Origin: Bosea sp. Tri-49
GTDB taxonomy: Bacteria > Pseudomonadota > Alphaproteobacteria > Rhizobiales > Beijerinckiaceae
Reading direction: 5' to 3'
Length of the DNA stretch: 64,000 nt
Assembly: GCF_003952665.1 (NCBI RefSeq)
Contig: NZ_CP017946.1
Location: forward strand, 1,178,001 to 1,242,000
Shown: in pieces, positions 62,828 to 64,000 of the stretch
Layout: every line of letters begins with the position of its first letter
Position numbering within the stretch: position 1 is the first letter of the stretch
The notes under the pieces: model-generated
Told to the model about the DNA's origin: nothing
The model's input: the letters and a program-made list of their open reading frames with translations, nothing else
Databases searched by the model: none
Translations under genes and position numbers: made by a program

Positions 62828-62853
62828 GGGCTGTCCGGTCGTCTCAACGGGTT

Positions 62854-63924
62854 TCAGGCCGCGCGCGAACGGGAAACCGCCTCCGACAGATCGTGAAACA
62901 GCGACATGACGAGGGGGCGGCGATCGAGATTGTAGGTTTCGACCTCGTTCGCGGCGCGTGCAAGTCTCTCCCACACCTCCGCAAGGGGCGCAAGCCGGGC
63001 CGGGCCGGCGGCGGCATGCGCGTGAAGATGGGCGCCGAGCCAGCCCTGCACGGTCTCGATCATGACGGCGAAATCGGCCTCGCCCGCCCTGCCCGCGACA
63101 TCCTCGCCAAGCGCCAGCAGCGCCGTAAGATCGATCGACGGCAATGCGTCGAGCCGCGCCCTCACCGCCTCGACCAGCGCCAGCGTCTCGGGATCGACAT
63201 AGGTCAACGCCCGCTTGACCGAGCCCTCGGACAGAGAGGCAGCGCGGCCAAGGGCCGAAGCGTCATAGGGCAGGCGCATGCGCTCCAGCGCGATCGCACC
63301 GGCCTGCGCGATATCGCCCTCGCCGAGCAGCTCGAAGGCAAGCAACCGGCAGCGCGAGCGAATCGTCGGCAGCACGCGGCCCGGCGCATGCGCGACAATC
63401 AGGAAGAGGCAGCGCGGCGGCGGCTCCTCGAGCAGCTTCAGCAGGGCATTGGCGCCAGGCCGGTCGAGGTCCTCGGCGGAATCGACGATGGCGACGCGCC
63501 AGCCGCCCTCGCCCGCGCTGGAGCCGAAGCGATCGATGATCCGGCGCACCAGGTCGACCGGGATGTTGCTGGTGAAGCTCTTGCCGTCAGGCTTGGCGAT
63601 GCGGCGCAGGAGGTGCAGGTCCGGATGCGACTGCGCTGCGATCTTACGGGTGGCGCTGTCCGTTTCCGGCATGGCGAGGTCACGGGCAGCATCCGCGCGA
63701 CGCACGGGATCGCCTTCGCCGAGCATGAAGCGGGCGGCGCGATAGGCGAAGCTCGCCTTGCCGATGCCTTCCGGGCCGCCGAGCAGCCAGGCATGGTGCA
63801 TGCGGCCAGAGCGCAGCGCCATCAGGAAGGCCTCTTCCTGGCTATGGCGGCCGATAAGTGCCAGCGTCTCCCGCGGATGCGGCGCGTTCGGCAGGCGGTC
63901 GGGGTCGTTGCTCGATTCGATCAT
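62854..63924 (-). CDS. holB: DNA polymerase III subunit delta' (clamp loader)
   Basis: HolB is the delta' subunit of the clamp-loader complex. The 356-aa protein has [25 protein letters not shown] (Walker A-like GPEGIGKAS near residues 49-57), [26 protein letters not shown] (SRC-type neighbours) and [11 protein letters not shown], which carries the SRC motif. The ATG at 63924 overlaps the stop of the upstream gene (ATGA), which is the standard tmk-holB arrangement. Confidence 0.94.
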   Translation of the reverse strand: MIESSNDPDRLPNAPHPRETLALIGRHSQEEAFLMALRSGRMHHAWLLGGPEGIGKASFAYRAARFMLGEGDPVRRADAARDLAMPETDSATRKIAAQSHPDLHLLRRIAKPDGKSFTSNIPVDLVRRIIDRFGSSAGEGGWRVAIVDSAEDLDRPGANALLKLLEEPPPRCLFLIVAHAPGRVLPTIRSRCRLLAFELLGEGDIAQAGAIALERMRLPYDASALGRAASLSEGSVKRALTYVDPETLALVEAVRARLDALPSIDLTALLALGEDVAGRAGEADFAVMIETVQGWLGAHLHAHAAAGPARLAPLAEVWERLARAANEVETYNLDRRPLVMSLFHDLSEAVSRSRAA

Positions 63925-64000
63925 GCCGGCGCAATCTGCGGCAAGGGCAACCGACTGGAAAGCGCCGCCCAGGCCTTCTCCGCCAGGATTTCCGGCGTGA
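63921..64000 (-). CDS. tmk: Probable thymidylate kinase, C-terminal end only
   Basis: On the minus strand a frame enters from the right edge and reads TPEILAEKAWAALSSRLPLP and six more residues before TGA at 63923-63921, overlapping the holB ATG. The helical ending fits the end of thymidylate kinase, and tmk directly before holB is the normal order in this operon. Only 26 codons are visible, so the identification rests mainly on context. Confidence 0.65.
   Translation of the reverse strand, partial: TPEILAEKAWAALSSRLPLPQIAPA

Overview
This window looks like core chromosome of a high-GC alphaproteobacterium of the order Hyphomicrobiales (Rhizobiales), possibly Bosea or a relative. That placement is inferred from gene content, gene order and a GTTC-N7-GTTC SOS box; no rRNA is present to confirm it. 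I recognise no tRNA, rRNA, CRISPR array, insertion sequence or prophage. Nearly every base is coding, mostly in short-spaced operons with overlapping stop/start codons. The first gene (lpxB) and the last (probably tmk) run off the window.

Left part (1-12.6 kb): lpxB end, an orphan TTT/Bug receptor, gltA with a strong terminator, gltX, divergent comEC, then lexA (SOS box upstream) and the tightly coupled minus-strand series trpG-trpD-trpC-moaC-moeA.

Accessory block (12.6-24.7 kb): this lies between trpG and trpE, genes that are commonly neighbours. It holds a VOC-DoxX-SRPBCC-DUF1579 operon divergent from a MarR regulator, a DUF899 gene, a YCII/DGPF protein with an ECF42-type sigma factor, an aldo/keto reductase with an MFS exporter and divergent LysR regulator, and a three-gene ABC importer. 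Three transcription units in the block (VOC operon, DUF899, YCII-sigma) each carry the same upstream motif on the coding strand, TGTCGG-N17-CGTCCTYG. This suggests a local regulon of the sigma factor. The VOC operon also has two near-identical palindromes lying on a sigma70-like promoter, so it may be under both MarR and sigma control.

Middle part (24.8-48.6 kb): trpE, ppiD, tpiA, secG, pyrG; a GFA-family gene divergent from a DUF350-YgiB-YgiC-type operon (membrane protein, Cys/Ser-rich secreted protein, ATP-grasp ligase); a VOC gene; mdoG-mdoH for osmoregulated periplasmic glucans; glmU-glmS for UDP-GlcNAc; small membrane proteins; AraC and LysR regulators with a RidA protein; recG divergent from sdhE.

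Right part (48.8-64 kb): mfd, a degenerate AMP-binding-like protein downstream of an orphan YejA-type binding protein, an IalB-family protein, mazG, arfB, recX, a second orphan TTT/Bug receptor, and the conserved tmk-holB-metG-tatD-MBL operon.

Palindromic dispersed elements sit at several gene ends. One is nested inside another, and one is read through by a frameshifted aldo/keto reductase gene.
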